This document shows, in pieces, positions 20,359 through 29,953 of a stretch of DNA of 64,000 nt. The notes below the pieces were generated by a model, which was not told the DNA's origin, ran no database searches, and saw only the letters and a program-made list of their open reading frames with translations. The position numbers were made by a program, and so were the translations under genes. The DNA is from Streptomyces sp. P3 (lineage in GTDB: Bacteria; Actinomycetota; Actinomycetes; Streptomycetales; Streptomycetaceae): assembly GCA_016893485.2 (NCBI GenBank), contig JAFEKX020000001.1, positions 6,217,501 through 6,281,500 of the forward strand, in the 5' to 3' direction. The first letter of the stretch is position 1. Every line of letters starts with the position of its first letter.

Positions 20359-21133
20359 GTGCGCCTGATGCTGATCGTCGTGGGTGCCCTGTGGGGCGCG
20401 TGGTCGGGCCGCGCGCTGCCTCGCGCCGCGTACCGCCTCTCCGTGGAGCCCGAGGAACCCTGGAAGGGCGAGTGCCCCGACGGCCACCCGATCACCGGCC
20501 CCTTCGACGGCTGGCTGGGCCGCGCCCGCTGCACCACCGGCACCACCGGCGCACAGGGAGGGCGGACGGCCTCCACCACCTGCGGGCCCTACGGCCCCCG
20601 CACCCCGTCGTCTCCACTGTCACCGCCCTCGTCTGCGCGAGCCTCGCCGCCGCCACCGGCCCCCGCCCCGAACTCGTCGTCTGGCTGCTCGCCGCCCCCG
20701 TCGCCGTACTGCTCGCGCTGGTCGACCTCCGGGTCCACCGGCTCCCCGACGTCCTCACCCTCCCGCTCGCCGCCGCCACCCTCGCCCTCCTCGGCATCGC
20801 GACCGCGCTCCCCGCCGACGCCGGTTCCTGGCTCACGGCGCTGTTCGGCGCGCTCGCCCTCGGAGCCGGGTACGAGGTGCTGTACCTCATCAACCCGGCC
20901 GGCATGGGCTTCGGCGACGTGAAACTCGCCCTCGGCCTCGGCGCGGCCCTCGGCTGGTACGGCTGGGCGGTGCTCGTCACGGGCGCCTTCGCGGGCATCC
21001 TCTACGGCGCGGTCTACGGCCTCGGCATGGTCGCCCTGCGCCGGGCGGGCCGTAAGACGGCGATCCCGCTGGGGCCGTTCATGCTCGGGGAGCGTTCACC
21101 GGTGTGGTGCTGGGGGCGTTCGCGGTGGCGTGA
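20359..21133 (+). CDS. A24-type prepilin peptidase (two frameshifts)
   Basis: About 257 residues, predicted to cut Flp and TadE-type leaders after Gly in the membrane. The N-terminus (VRLMLIVVGALWGAWSGRAL) is a helix. A cytosolic loop holds CPDGHPITG and further Cys. The catalytic aspartates are in LVDLRVHRLPD and GMGFGDVKLALGLG. The C-terminus repairs to FMLG then GAFTGVVLGAFAVA. Indels lie near 20600 and 21090. It is the only prepilin peptidase in the window and closes the Tad locus. Confidence 0.87.
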
Positions 21134-21200
21134 GACGGTGGTGGACCCGGCGTCCGGGGTCCGGTGCCCGGGCGGGCGACTACGAAGAGGTGGTGCAGCC

Positions 21201-21788
21201 ATGCGGAAGATCAGCCTGATGATGTCCGTGTCCCTCGACGGGTACATGGAGGGTCCCGGCCACGACATCGAGTGGCACACGGTCGACGAGGAACTCCACC
21301 AGCACATGAACGACACCCTCAAGAACATGGGTGCCTTCCTCGACGGCCGCGTGACGCACGAGCTGATGGCCGACTACTGGCCGCACGCCGACGAGGACCC
21401 CGAAGCCCCCGCCGTCATCGCCGAGTTCGCGCGCATCTGGCGGGACATGCCGAAGATCGTGTACTCGCGGACCCTGCCCAGCGGGCCCGCCGAGTGGAAC
21501 ACGACCGTCGTGTCCGAGGTCGTCCCCGAGGAGGTGCTGGCCCTCAAGGAACAGCCCGGCGGCGACCTGGGCCTGGGCGGCGCCGACCTCGCCGCGACCT
21601 TCCTGCGGCTCGGCCTCGTCGACGAGATCAAGGTGTACATCCACCCGATCGTCCTCGGCCGGGGCACACCCATGTTCCCCGTCTCCGACACCCGCACCCC
21701 GCTCCGCCTCACCGAGAGCCACACCTTCGGCAACGGCGTCGTCCTGCTGCGCTACGAGCGCGCCGACGCCAACACCGGCCAGGCGTAA
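21201..21788 (+). CDS. Dihydrofolate reductase-fold (RibD C-terminal-like) protein
   Basis: Intact, 195 residues, ATG 21201 after GAGGTGG. MRKISLMMSVSLDGYMEGPG and YSRTL, together with LGGADLAATFLRLGLVDEIK and HPIVLGRGTPMFP, define the RibD-C/DHFR-like family of NADPH-dependent reductases. The substrate cannot be named. It is a housekeeping-type gene outside the Tad locus. Confidence 0.88.
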   Translation: MRKISLMMSVSLDGYMEGPGHDIEWHTVDEELHQHMNDTLKNMGAFLDGRVTHELMADYWPHADEDPEAPAVIAEFARIWRDMPKIVYSRTLPSGPAEWNTTVVSEVVPEEVLALKEQPGGDLGLGGADLAATFLRLGLVDEIKVYIHPIVLGRGTPMFPVSDTRTPLRLTESHTFGNGVVLLRYERADANTGQA

Positions 21789-21828
21789 AGCTGTTGTCCG
21801 TGCCGCTCTGACCAGGTAGGAAGAATCC

Positions 21829-22701
21829 ATGACCGGACTCGGCGCTGTGTTCCGACCCCAGCTCCCTCCCGAGCGGCTGCGGGAGGTGGTCCGCCTCGCC
21901 GACGCCGCGGGGCTCGAGGAGCTCTGGCTGTGGGAGGACTGCTTCCGCGAGGGCGGGATCTCCGCGGCCGCCGCCGCGCTCGCCTGGAGCGAGCAAGTCC
22001 GGGTCGGGGTAGGGCTGTTGCCGGTCCCCCTGCGGAACGTCGCCATCACCGCGATGGAAGTGGCCACGCTGGACCGGCTGTTCCCGGGACGGGCGATCGT
22101 CGGCGTCGGACACGGCGTACAGGACTGGATGGGACAGGTCGGCGCCCGCGTCGAGTCCCCGGTGACCCTGCTGCGCGAGCATCTCGACGCCCTGCGCGCC
22201 CTGTTGCGCGGCGAACGCCTCACGACCGAGGGCCGCTACGTCACGCTCGACGACGTCGCCCTCGACTGGCCGCCGACCGGACCCGTCGAGATCCTCGCCG
22301 GCGCCGGCGGCCCGCGCACCCTCCGGCTCTCCGGCGCGGCGGCCGACGGCACGATCCTCACCGCGAGCACCCCACCCGACGGCGTCCGCCGGGCTCGTCA
22401 ACTCATCGACGAGGGACGCGAGTCGGCCGGCCGCACCGACCCGCACCGGCTCGTCGTCTACCTCCTCACCGCCACCGGACCCGACGCCACGGCCCGCCTC
22501 CGCGCCGAACTCACCGACGAGGGCGTCGAAGCGGTCCCCGACCTGGGAGTCGCCGGCGACGCGGCCACCGTGGCGAAGGCCGTCCAACGCCTCGCGAAGG
22601 CCGGCGCCGACACGGTCGTCCTCCAGCCCACCGGAGACGAACCCGACCCGGAGGCCTTCGTACGCTTCACAGCGGAGGAGGTCAGGGCACTGGTCCCCTG
22701 A
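21829..22701 (+). CDS. LLM-class flavin/F420-dependent oxidoreductase
   Basis: Intact, 290 residues. Luciferase-like TIM-barrel blocks are visible: LGAVFRPQLPPERLREVVRL, GLEELWLWEDCF, VGVGLLPVPLRNVAITAMEV, FPGRAIVGVGHG, and VEILAGAGGPRTLRLSGAAA followed by DGTILT. In actinomycetes most members use cofactor F420. It is 40 bases after the DHFR-fold gene and may be co-transcribed with it. Confidence 0.9.
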   Translation: MTGLGAVFRPQLPPERLREVVRLADAAGLEELWLWEDCFREGGISAAAAALAWSEQVRVGVGLLPVPLRNVAITAMEVATLDRLFPGRAIVGVGHGVQDWMGQVGARVESPVTLLREHLDALRALLRGERLTTEGRYVTLDDVALDWPPTGPVEILAGAGGPRTLRLSGAAADGTILTASTPPDGVRRARQLIDEGRESAGRTDPHRLVVYLLTATGPDATARLRAELTDEGVEAVPDLGVAGDAATVAKAVQRLAKAGADTVVLQPTGDEPDPEAFVRFTAEEVRALVP

Positions 22702-22830
22702 CATCCACCCCTAGGGGTACTGGTCCCCTGATCTCCACCCCTCAGGGGCACTGGTCCCCTGATCTCCACCCCCTAGGGGGCACTGCTCCCCTGGCGTCCA
22801 CCCCTAGGGGCGCGGGGAACTGCGCGACCA
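22702..22830. repeat. Tandem repeats with CCCCTAGGGG palindromes
   Basis: Four near copies of a 32-38-base unit, CACTGGTCCCCTGATCTC plus CACCCC(T)AGGGG. They end in the common Streptomyces string GCGCGGGGAACTGCGCGACC at 22810-22829. Each unit can fold on its CCCCTAGGGG palindrome. The remaining bases to 22887 hold further short repeats (CAACCCGTCAACCACGC) and no gene. Confidence 0.75.
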
Positions 22831-22887
22831 GCCCCCACCGGCCCGCAGCCTCATCGACCACGCCAACCCGTCAACCACGCCAACCCG

Positions 22888-23421
22888 TCAACCACGCCAC
22901 CGCGGTCCGCTACCCCGGCCGGTGATCCCCGCCGCCCCGTCGATCAGCTCCCGCACGATGTCCATGTGCCCGGCATGCCGAGCCGTCTCCTCGATCAGCT
23001 GGACCAGTACCCACCGCAGCGACACGGAGTGCTTGCGCCACGGTGGCCGGCCGACCGCGTCCAGCGGGAGTTCCGCGATCGTGCGGTCGGCGGCGGCGCG
23101 GGCGCGGCCGTAGAAGGCGACGATCCGTTCCGTCGTCTCGTCCGGGGCCGCGCGCATGTCCTCGCCCTGGTACGCGTCGAACCAGAGGGGCTCCACCTCA
23201 CGGCCGTAACTCTCCACGAAATAGCCGTACTCCACCGATGCCAGATGCTTCACCAGCCCGAGCAGGCTCGTGCCCGAGGGGGTCATCGGGCGTCTGGCCT
23301 GTTCCTCGTCCAGGCCGTCCAGCTTCCACAGCACCGCGTCCCGGACCCGGTCCAGGCTCGCGTGCAGCGTCGCCTTCTCGTCGCCGTGGAAGGGCGCAGC
23401 CGTATCTCCGTCGTCGGTCAT
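22888..23421 (-). CDS. DinB/DUF664-family protein
   Basis: Intact, 177 residues, ATG 23421. It contains LDGLDEEQARRPMTPSGTSL, GLVKHLASVEYGYFVE, SLRWVLVQLIEETARHAGHM and DIVRELIDG. The His residues of KHL and ARHAGHMD are the predicted metal ligands of the four-helix DinB fold. Members often act in mycothiol- or bacillithiol-dependent transfer reactions. The substrate is unknown. It is divergent from the methyltransferase gene. Confidence 0.88.
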   Translation of the reverse strand: MTDDGDTAAPFHGDEKATLHASLDRVRDAVLWKLDGLDEEQARRPMTPSGTSLLGLVKHLASVEYGYFVESYGREVEPLWFDAYQGEDMRAAPDETTERIVAFYGRARAAADRTIAELPLDAVGRPPWRKHSVSLRWVLVQLIEETARHAGHMDIVRELIDGAAGITGRGSGPRWRG

Positions 23422-23471
23422 GCTGCGAAAATTAGCAGCGCCCACTGACACCGCCCTGCGACCATCGCCCC

Positions 23472-24253
23472 ATGGACAACAGCAGGAGCTTCGAGGACCT
23501 CGTAGCGGAAGGCGTCGCCGTCCCCACCGAGGGCTGGGACTTCTCCTGGTTCGAGGGCCGGGCCACCGAGGCGCGCCCCTCGTGGGGTACGCCCGCTCCG
23601 CCGGGGACCGCCTCTCCCGCGCGACGGCCGCCCTGGACGTGCAGACCGGGGAGGGAGGTCTTCGACTTCGCGCTGAGCCGGGCCGCGGCGCAGCCCCCGA
23701 TGCTGGTCGCCGCCACCGAGGGCTGGCCGCCGAACGTCGCCAAGGCCACCGAGCTGCTCCGCTCGCGCGGCGTCGTGGTGGTCGCCGCGGCCGAGGACGC
23801 CCCGCTGCCCTTCGCGGACGCCGCGTTCGACCTGGTCCTGAGCCGCCACCCGGTCCGCGCCCACTGGACGGAGATCGCCCGCGTCCTGCGCCCCGGCGGT
23901 ACGTACTTCGCCCAGCACGTCGGCCCCCGCAGCGCCTTCGAACTCGTCGAGCACTTCGTCGGCCCGCAGCCGGAGGCCGTGAGCGGTGTCCGTGACCCGG
24001 AGGGCGAGCGGGCCGGCGCCGAGGCCGCGGGCCTGAGATCGTCGGCCTGCGGGCCGAGCGGCTGCGCATGGAGTTCCACGACATCGCGGCCGTCGTCCAC
24101 TTCCTCCGCAAGGTGATCTGGATGGTGCCGGACTTCACGGTCGAGGCGTACGAGCCCCAACTCCGCGCCCTGCACGAGCGGATCGAGGCCGAGGGGCCGT
24201 TCGTGGCGCACAGCACCCGGCACCTCTTCGACGCCCGGAAGCCACTCGCCTGA
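23472..24253 (+). CDS. Class I SAM-dependent methyltransferase (three frameshifts)
   Basis: About 260 residues from ATG 23472. After repairs near 23595, 23650 and 24020 it reads TAALDVQTGGGEVFDFAL (motif I), TEGWPPNVAKATELLRSRGV, DAPLPFADAAFDLVLSRH (motif II/III) and ARVLRPGGTYFAQHVG, then LRMEFHDIAAVVHFLRKVIW. This is the usual UbiE/MerR-associated methyltransferase layout. The acceptor is not predictable. Indels 1 and 2 nearly cancel each other. Confidence 0.82.
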
Positions 24254-24394
24254 CCACCCGCGGGCCGCCTGCCCGACCGCCCGGAAGGACCTCACGGCAC
24301 ATCCTCGATACGTACACGGTTTTTCCACATCGTTATCGAGATCGACTCGCTTCCGGCCCGCTCTCTCACGTAAGTTCAGACCAAGGTAATTCGC

Positions 24395-24619
24395 GTGAGC
24401 AAAGCTGCGCGGTCGGCACCGCGCGGTGGAGGGGGCCGCGCGGTGCCCTGCCCCGTCAAGCGGACGTTCGCTGACGGCGTCACCCCTGAGAGCGACACGC
24501 CGGGGTCGACGGAAAACCTCCACGATCTCCTTGGAATCCGCTGTGAACCGGCCATGATCAGGGCCGGAATCAGGGCTTCCCCACCCCCTGACGCGTTGTC
24601 GGACGGTTTCGGAGAGTAG
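24395..24619 (+). CDS. Possible 74-residue small protein
   Basis: GTG 24395 sits 8 bases after AAGG and opens a 74-codon frame (MSKAARSAPRGGGGRAVPCP to DALSDGFGE). I recognise no family. Third-position GC is lower than in neighbouring genes. It lies in a 689-base gap between the methyltransferase and the prenyltransferase and could equally be non-coding. Confidence 0.25.
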   Translation: MSKAARSAPRGGGGRAVPCPVKRTFADGVTPESDTPGSTENLHDLLGIRCEPAMIRAGIRASPPPDALSDGFGE

Positions 24620-24717
24620 TTGTGGCACGCCGATGCACGCAGCATCACTTACAAAGGGTTATGGTGGAAACCCCCTCGGGCCGGTCCGTATCCCCCCCAC
24701 GGACCGGCCCGATTTTT
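24600..24717 (+). ncRNA. Candidate small RNA or leader ending in a C-loop intrinsic terminator
   Basis: GGGTT and AACCC can pair just upstream, at about 24656-24674. The region ends in a perfect 13-base stem, CGGGCCGGTCCGT at 24677-24689 and its complement at 24699-24711, around a nine-base loop with seven Cs. A T6 tract follows. T tracts are rare at Streptomyces terminators. A C-run in a terminator loop recalls actinobacterial 6C RNAs, but only one such hairpin is clear. No annotated gene reads into it from the left. Confidence 0.4.
24677..24717 (+). terminator. Strong rho-independent terminator
   Basis: Thirteen perfect base pairs, loop ATCCCCCCC, then ATTTTTT. It stands about 225 bases before the prenyltransferase start, so it ends an upstream transcript or attenuates that gene. 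Confidence 0.85.
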
Positions 24718-24942
24718 TGTGCCCCGCGGTGACGGCCCCCGCGCCCGCCGATGACGAGGCGGGGACGACCTGGAGGATGCCTCGCGTCCCACTCGTCCCC
24801 GGTCGGGTCCGGCTCGGGTCCCACCAGGGTCCGACCTTCGTGCCGAACCGGGATGAGCCCAGACACCGCTTGGGGAATCGGCCTCTCGGCGGGGGTAGGC
24901 TTCGCAGCCGGGGACTGCCATCCACGGAGGGGCTGACAACAC

Positions 24943-25716
24943 GTGAACCTGCGCGACACCCTGCGCCGCCTGCTGGTCAGGTTCTACGCACGCAGGGTGG
25001 AAGGCCATCTCGATCACGAGCAGGTGCCCAAGCACGTCGGCGTCATCATGGACGGCAACCGGCGCTGGGCGAAGGCGGCCGGCTCGACCACCGTCATGGG
25101 ACACCGGGCGGGCGCCGAGAAGATCGAGGAGTTCCTCGGCTGGTGCAGCGAGACGGACGTCGAGGTCGTCACCCTGTGGCTGCTGTCGACGGACAACTTC
25201 GACCGCCCCCAGGAAGAGCTCGGCCCGCTGCTCGGCATCATCGAGAACGTCGTCTCCGCCCTCGCCGCCGACGGCCGCTGGCGCGTCCACCACGTCGGCA
25301 CCCTCGACCTGCTGCCGTCCGGGATGCAGTCCGTCCTCAAGGAGGCCCAGGAGTCCACGGCGCACGTCGACGGGATACTCGTCAACGTCGCCATCGGCTA
25401 CGGCGGCCGCCAGGAGATCGCCGACGCGGTCCGCTCGATGATCCTGGACGCCGCCGACAAGGGCACCTCCATGGAGGAGCTCGCCGAGCACGTGGACGTC
25501 GACCTCATCGGCAAGCACCTCTACACGGGCGCCCAGCCCGACCCCGATCTGGTGATCAGGACCAGCGGAGAACAGCGGCTGTCCGGATTCATGCTGTGGC
25601 AGACGGCCCACTCCGAGTACTACTTCTGTGAGGTCTTCTGGCCGGCCTTCCGCAAGGTCGACTTCCTGCGCGCCATGCGCGACTACGCGGCGCGCCACCG
25701 CCGCTACGGCGGATAA
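24943..25716 (+). CDS. uppS: Isoprenyl transferase (cis-prenyl diphosphate synthase)
   Basis: Intact, 257 residues, GTG 24943. It condenses isopentenyl diphosphate into cis-polyprenyl diphosphate, the carrier for peptidoglycan precursors. HVGVIMDGNRRWAK holds the catalytic Asp37. TLWLLSTDNFDRP, the RTSGEQRLSGFMLWQ binding motif and EYYFCEVFWPAFRKVD are all present. Streptomyces carry more than one such enzyme, so a C50-specific or other chain length is possible. Confidence 0.92.
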   Translation: MNLRDTLRRLLVRFYARRVEGHLDHEQVPKHVGVIMDGNRRWAKAAGSTTVMGHRAGAEKIEEFLGWCSETDVEVVTLWLLSTDNFDRPQEELGPLLGIIENVVSALAADGRWRVHHVGTLDLLPSGMQSVLKEAQESTAHVDGILVNVAIGYGGRQEIADAVRSMILDAADKGTSMEELAEHVDVDLIGKHLYTGAQPDPDLVIRTSGEQRLSGFMLWQTAHSEYYFCEVFWPAFRKVDFLRAMRDYAARHRRYGG

Positions 25717-26085
25717 CGCCGGAACTTAACGGCCGGGAACGGCCGGGAACGGCCGAGGACGGCCGGGGCGGGGGCCGGGCGGAGCCGCCCGACCACCCCC
25801 GCTGGGGCGGAAGTAACAAGGAGTTCACCAGGGCGCCGTCGTATGCCGTGGCATGGCGGCGCATGTTCGAGGGCATAAGCCAAGCAGGTCGACGCCCGAA
25901 CCACGGGTGTCGTATCTCAGCGGACGGCACGGGGCCGTCCGCCCGGGAGGCCCTTTGCACCAGCCCGACCGTGCGGTCAGTACGGACGAGACGGAGGGCC
26001 GGTTCTCGGCCCGCGCACTGCGGTCCGGACCGGTCCAGCTCCTCTCCGTCGCTCCCCGACCTCTTCCGAGGGGGTACGTCCTTCC
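25717..26085. other. Gene-free spacer with GGCCGGGAAC repeats
   Basis: Starts with three to four tandem GGCCGGGAAC/GGCCGAGGAC units at 25731-25770 and a GGGCGGAGCCGCCCG hairpin at about 25777-25792. The rest shows no supported gene. The promoter of phoH should lie near its right end. Confidence 0.55.
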
Positions 26086-27410
26086 GTGGTGACCAGCACA
26101 AAGCGCCGTATGCCTGACCGGCGCACCTATGTTCTCGACACCAGCGTTCTGCTGGCCGACCCGAACGCACTGAACCGCTTCGACGAGCACGAAGTCGTGC
26201 TGCCGATCGTCGTGGTCACAGAGCTGGAGGCCAAGCGGCACCATCCCGAACTCGGCTACTTCGCCCGCCAGGCCCTGCGCCTGCTGGACGAGTTCCGGGT
26301 CCGGCACGGTCGCCTCGACGCCCCCATCCCGATCGGGGAACTCGGCGGCACCGTCAGGGTCGAGCTCAACCACTCGGACCCCAGCGTGCTGCCCAGCGGG
26401 TACCGCCTGGGGACAACGACTCCCGCATCCTCGCGGTCGCCCGCAACCTGCAGGCCGAGGGGTACGACGTCACCGTCGTGTCGAAGGACCTTCCGCTCAG
26501 GATCAAGGCGTCGTCCGTCGGACTCCTCGCCGAGGAGTACCGCGCGGAACTCGCCATCACGGGCTCCTCCGGCTGGACCGGAATGTCCGAACTGACCCTG
26601 CCCGGCGAACAGGTGGACATCCTCTTCGAGGAAGGCCACGTCTTCGTCCCGGAGGCCGCCGACTTCCCCGTCCACACCGGTCTGACGATCCAGTCCGAGC
26701 GCGGCAAGGCGCTCGGCCGGGTCACCGCCGAGGGCAATGTCCGCCTCGTGCGCGGCGATCGGGAGGCGTTCGGCATCAAGGGCCGCAGCGCGGAGCAGCG
26801 CATCGCGCTGGATCTGCTGCTCGACCCGGACATCGGGATCCTGTCCATGGGCGGCCGGGCCGGCACCGGCAAGTCCGCGCTCGCGCTCTGCGCGGGTCTC
26901 GAGGCGGTCCTGGAGCGCCGCCAGCACAAGAAGGTGATGGTCTTCCGGCCGCTGTACGCGGTGGGCGGACAGGAGTTGGGCTATCTGCCCGGCTCCGAGG
27001 CCGACAAGATGGGCCCCTGGGCCCAGGCGGTCTTCGACACGCTGTCCGCGGTCACCAGCCGCGAGGTCATCGAGGAGGTCACCGCCCGCGGGATGCTCGA
27101 GGTCCTGCCGCTCACCCACATCCGCGGACGCTCGCTGCACGACGCGTTCGTGATCGTGGACGAGGCGCAGTCCCTGGAGCGGAACGTCCTGCTGACCGTG
27201 CTGTCCCGGATCGGCGCCAACTCGCGGGTGGTCCTCACCCACGACGTGGCCCAGCGGGACAACCTGAGGGTCGGCCGCTACGACGGTGTCGTGGCCGTGG
27301 TGGAGAAGCTGAAGGGTCATCCGCTCTTCGCGCATGTGACCCTCACGAGGTCCGAGAGGTCCCAGATCGCGGCGCTTGTGACCGAAATGCTGGAGGACGG
27401 CCAAATCTGA
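26086..27410 (+). CDS. phoH: PhoH2-type protein: PIN nuclease domain fused to PhoH ATPase (frameshifted)
   Basis: About 441 residues. Residues 10-150 form a PIN domain (YVLDTSVLLADPNALNRF, VVTELEAKRHH, then NDSRILAVARNL after one lost G near 26415). The PhoH ATPase has Walker A GRAGTGKSALAL near residue 258 and Walker B HDAFVIVDEAQSLE, with GANSRVVLTHD. PIN-PhoH proteins are RNA helicase/ribonucleases. The start is GTG 26086, and the ATG at 26110 is a possible alternative. Confidence 0.88.
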
Positions 27411-27809
27411 GATAGTACAGGCCAGTTGGCGCCGCTCCGTAAAGCCGATGAGCTTAGCGGGGCGGCGCTGCTGCGTCCCGCTGTTTCTCGAAATCCCGTG
27501 GGGCAAACGGGATGTGAGCTTTCACACGCAACTCAGAATTGCCACTCGGCGTCCGGTTACGGCAGAGTCTCATTCCTGTCAGGCCCCGCATACGACACAC
27601 GTGTACCCCCAGCGGTACGCACCACTCGAGCATCACAGCCAACTCCACAGCGAAGTCGTATGCCGCCCGCTCTCCACGCGGCGCTCCCCGAGCGGGAGTT
27701 GCCCACCGGGCCCGTGCCTCCCGTGACCCCGTAGTTGGGAGGCCAGCGTTCAGGGGCACGATTGCGTCCGCCAGGGTCACCGAAGCGGACGATGCTGGAA
27801 GGACACCGT
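27411..27809 (+). promoter_or_regulatory. Promoter region of the lysozyme-fold gene with two palindromes
   Basis: A 399-base gap without a gene. It holds ATCCCGT/ACGGGAT arms at 27493-27499 and 27507-27513. TGTGA/TCACA arms at 27513-27517 and 27522-27526 have a four-base centre. It probably contains the promoter and long leader of the secreted lysozyme-fold gene. I could not fit a riboswitch model by eye. Confidence 0.4.
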
Positions 27810-28508
27810 GTGAGCCGGATTTCGGTCCGGGGATTCGCAGTGGCTTCGGCCACCGCGGTCACCGCCGTCGGAAGCGTCGTAGGCGTTGCCTCGGGCAGCG
27901 TCGCACAGGCGCAGAACAATGACGCCGAGACGACGGCAGCCGACACCACGCTCCTGGCGGACATCCCCACGGGCCAGCAGGCCCAGGTACAGACCGCCTC
28001 CTTGACGCAACAGGCCGACGCCCAGGCGATCCAGGCCGACGCCAGCGCCAAGAAGGACGCCGAGGAGTCGGCCCGCCTGGCCGCCGCCAAGACCGCCGTC
28101 GCCAAGAAGGCGGCTGCCGAGAAAGCGGAGAAGGAAGCCAAGGAGAAGGCCGAGGCGAAGGCCGCGTCCGCCAAGGCAAGCAGCTCCTCGTCGAGCTTCC
28201 CCGTGCAGAGCTCCTACACGGTCGCCCAGATCCAGTCGATGGCCGCCTCCATGGTGCCCAGCGGCCAGTTCCAGTGCTTCAGCAACATCGTGGACCACGA
28301 GTCCAGCTGGAACTACCGCGCGGTCAACGCCTCTTCCGGTGCCTACGGCCTCTTCCAGGCCCTGCCCGGTTCCAAGATGTCCTCGGTCGGTTCGGACTGG
28401 CAGACGAACCCGGCCACCCAGATCAAGTGGGGCCTCAACTACATGGACAGCCGCTACGGCAGCCCGTGCGAGGCGTGGTCCTTCTGGCAGGCGAACAGCT
28501 GGTACTAG
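27810..28508 (+). CDS. Secreted transglycosylase with lysozyme-like fold
   Basis: 232 residues from GTG 27810, placed 8 bases after GGAAGG. The signal peptide spans about residues 1-35 (VASATAVTAVGSVVGVASGS, cut near AQA). A Gln/Ala segment and a long Lys/Glu/Ala helix follow (about 75-120). The C-terminal domain has the catalytic Glu in VDHESSWNYRA and the GAYGLFQALPGSKM and WGLNYMDSRYG blocks. It should cut peptidoglycan glycan strands. The coiled segment may position it in the wall. Confidence 0.9.
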   Translation: MSRISVRGFAVASATAVTAVGSVVGVASGSVAQAQNNDAETTAADTTLLADIPTGQQAQVQTASLTQQADAQAIQADASAKKDAEESARLAAAKTAVAKKAAAEKAEKEAKEKAEAKAASAKASSSSSSFPVQSSYTVAQIQSMAASMVPSGQFQCFSNIVDHESSWNYRAVNASSGAYGLFQALPGSKMSSVGSDWQTNPATQIKWGLNYMDSRYGSPCEAWSFWQANSWY

Positions 28509-28544
28509 GTCGTACGCCCGTTTCCGGGCCGCTCAACCTCACGA

Positions 28545-28572
28545 GGCCCCTCCCCGTCATAGGGGAGGGGCC
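28545..28572 (+). terminator. Terminator hairpin after the transglycosylase gene
   Basis: GGCCCCTCCCC pairs with GGGGAGGGGCC around a six-base loop, followed by TTC. Perfect 11-base stem. Confidence 0.8.
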
Positions 28573-28647
28573 TTCGCCCTGTACGGTCGGACTCGCAGCG
28601 ACTCCAGGGGGAGTAGTGGGGCAGGACGGGGGGGAAGAGGACGCATC

Positions 28648-29948
28648 ATGTCGCGAGTACCAGGATGGCTCGGCAAGGTCGGTGCCGGACTGAGCGAGAT
28701 GGGGGAGCGGTTGGACGAGCGCCGCGCCGAAGTGGCGAAGGAACACGCCGAGGCCGCGCCCGCACCGCCCGCCGAACACCCCGAGCCCCGGGAGCCCGTC
28801 CCGGTCACCATCGCCCGCGACCGCCCGGACCCCGCGCTCGCCGTGCCGTGGGGCGTGCGCGTCGCCGCCGAGGCCGGTTGGCGGCTGCTGATCCTGGCCG
28901 GCACGGTCTGGGTCCTGATGCGCGTCATCAGCGCGGTCCAACTGGTCGTCCTGGCCTTCGTCGCGGCCCTCCTCATCACGGCCCTGCTTCAGCCGACGGT
29001 CGCCCGCCTGATCCGTTACGGCTTCCCGCGCGGCGTCGCCACGGCGCTCACCGCGATCCTCGGCTTCGTCGTGATGGGGCTGATCGGCTGGTTCGTGACC
29101 TGGCAGGTCATGGCCAACATCGACAACCTCTCGAGCCAGATCCAGAACGGCGTCGACGACCTGCGCAACTGGCTGCTCAAGGGCCCGTTCCACGTCACCG
29201 AGAAGCAGATCAACCAGATCGCGAAGAACCTCCGCGAGGCCATCGGCGCCAACACCGACCAGATCACCTCGGCGGGCCTCGAAGGCGTCCAGGTCATCGT
29301 GGAAGCCCTGACCGGCATCCTCCTGACGGTCTTCTCGACCCTCTTCCTCCTCTACGACGGCCCGCGCATCTGGCAGTGGTCGCTGAAGCTGGTGCCCGCG
29401 GCGGCCCGGCCGGCGATGGCGGGCGCGGGCCCGCGCGCCTGGCGCACGCTCACCGCCTACGTCCGCGGCACGGTGATAGTCGCCCTCATCGACGCCGTCT
29501 GCATCGGCATCGGCATCTACTTCCTCGGCGTCCCGATGGCCGTGCCGCTGGCCGTGTTCATCTTCCTGTTCTCCTTCATCCCGCTGGTCGGCGCGGTGGC
29601 CTCCGGCGCGCTCGCGGTGGTCGTCGCGCTGGTCACCCAGGGCGTGTTCACCGCGCTGATGACGCTGGCGGTGGTCCTCGCGGTGCAGCAGATCGAGGGT
29701 CACATCCTCCAGCCCTTCATCCTGGGCCGCGCGGTCCGGGTCCACCCGCTCGCGGTGGTCCTCTCGGTCGCCGCGGGTGGGATGGTCGCGGGGATCGGCG
29801 GAGCGGTGGTGGCGGTGCCGTTGGTGGCGGTACTGAACACGGTCGTCGGCTACCTCAAGTCGTACTCCCAGGAACCGGTGTCGCCCCAGTCCCCGAAGCC
29901 GCGGGGGCGACGGCGCTGTCATCGACACCGGAGGACGAGACCCCGTAG
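28648..29948 (+). CDS. AI-2E-family transporter (frameshift near C-terminus)
   Basis: About 433 residues, ATG 28648. After a charged N-terminal 70 residues there are seven to eight membrane helices. They include VQLVVLAFVAALLITALLQP, ATALTAILGFVVMGLIGWFV, LTGILLTVFSTLFLLYDGPR, PLAVFIFLFSFIPLVGAVAS and VVAVPLVAVLNTVVGYLKSY. The family's QIEGHILQPFILGRAVRVHP block is present. Members export small molecules or act as Na+/H+ antiporters, so the name should not be read as quorum signalling. One lost C near 29896 alters only the last 16 residues. Confidence 0.87.
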
Positions 29949-29953
29949 AACCC

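Noticed and set aside
24661..24735. Short peptide frame MVETPSGRSVS starting at ATG 24661
   Set aside because: It lies inside the perfect terminator stem, has no ribosome site and would be only 24 codons.
27513..27526. CRP-type site TGTGA-TCACA
   Set aside because: The centre is four bases instead of six, so it does not fit the standard CRP spacing. Kept only as an unnamed palindrome.
27411..27809. c-di-AMP (ydaO) riboswitch before the lysozyme-fold gene
   Set aside because: Such switches precede many actinobacterial wall hydrolases, but I could not find the conserved core by eye. An Rfam ydaO-yuaA scan would decide.
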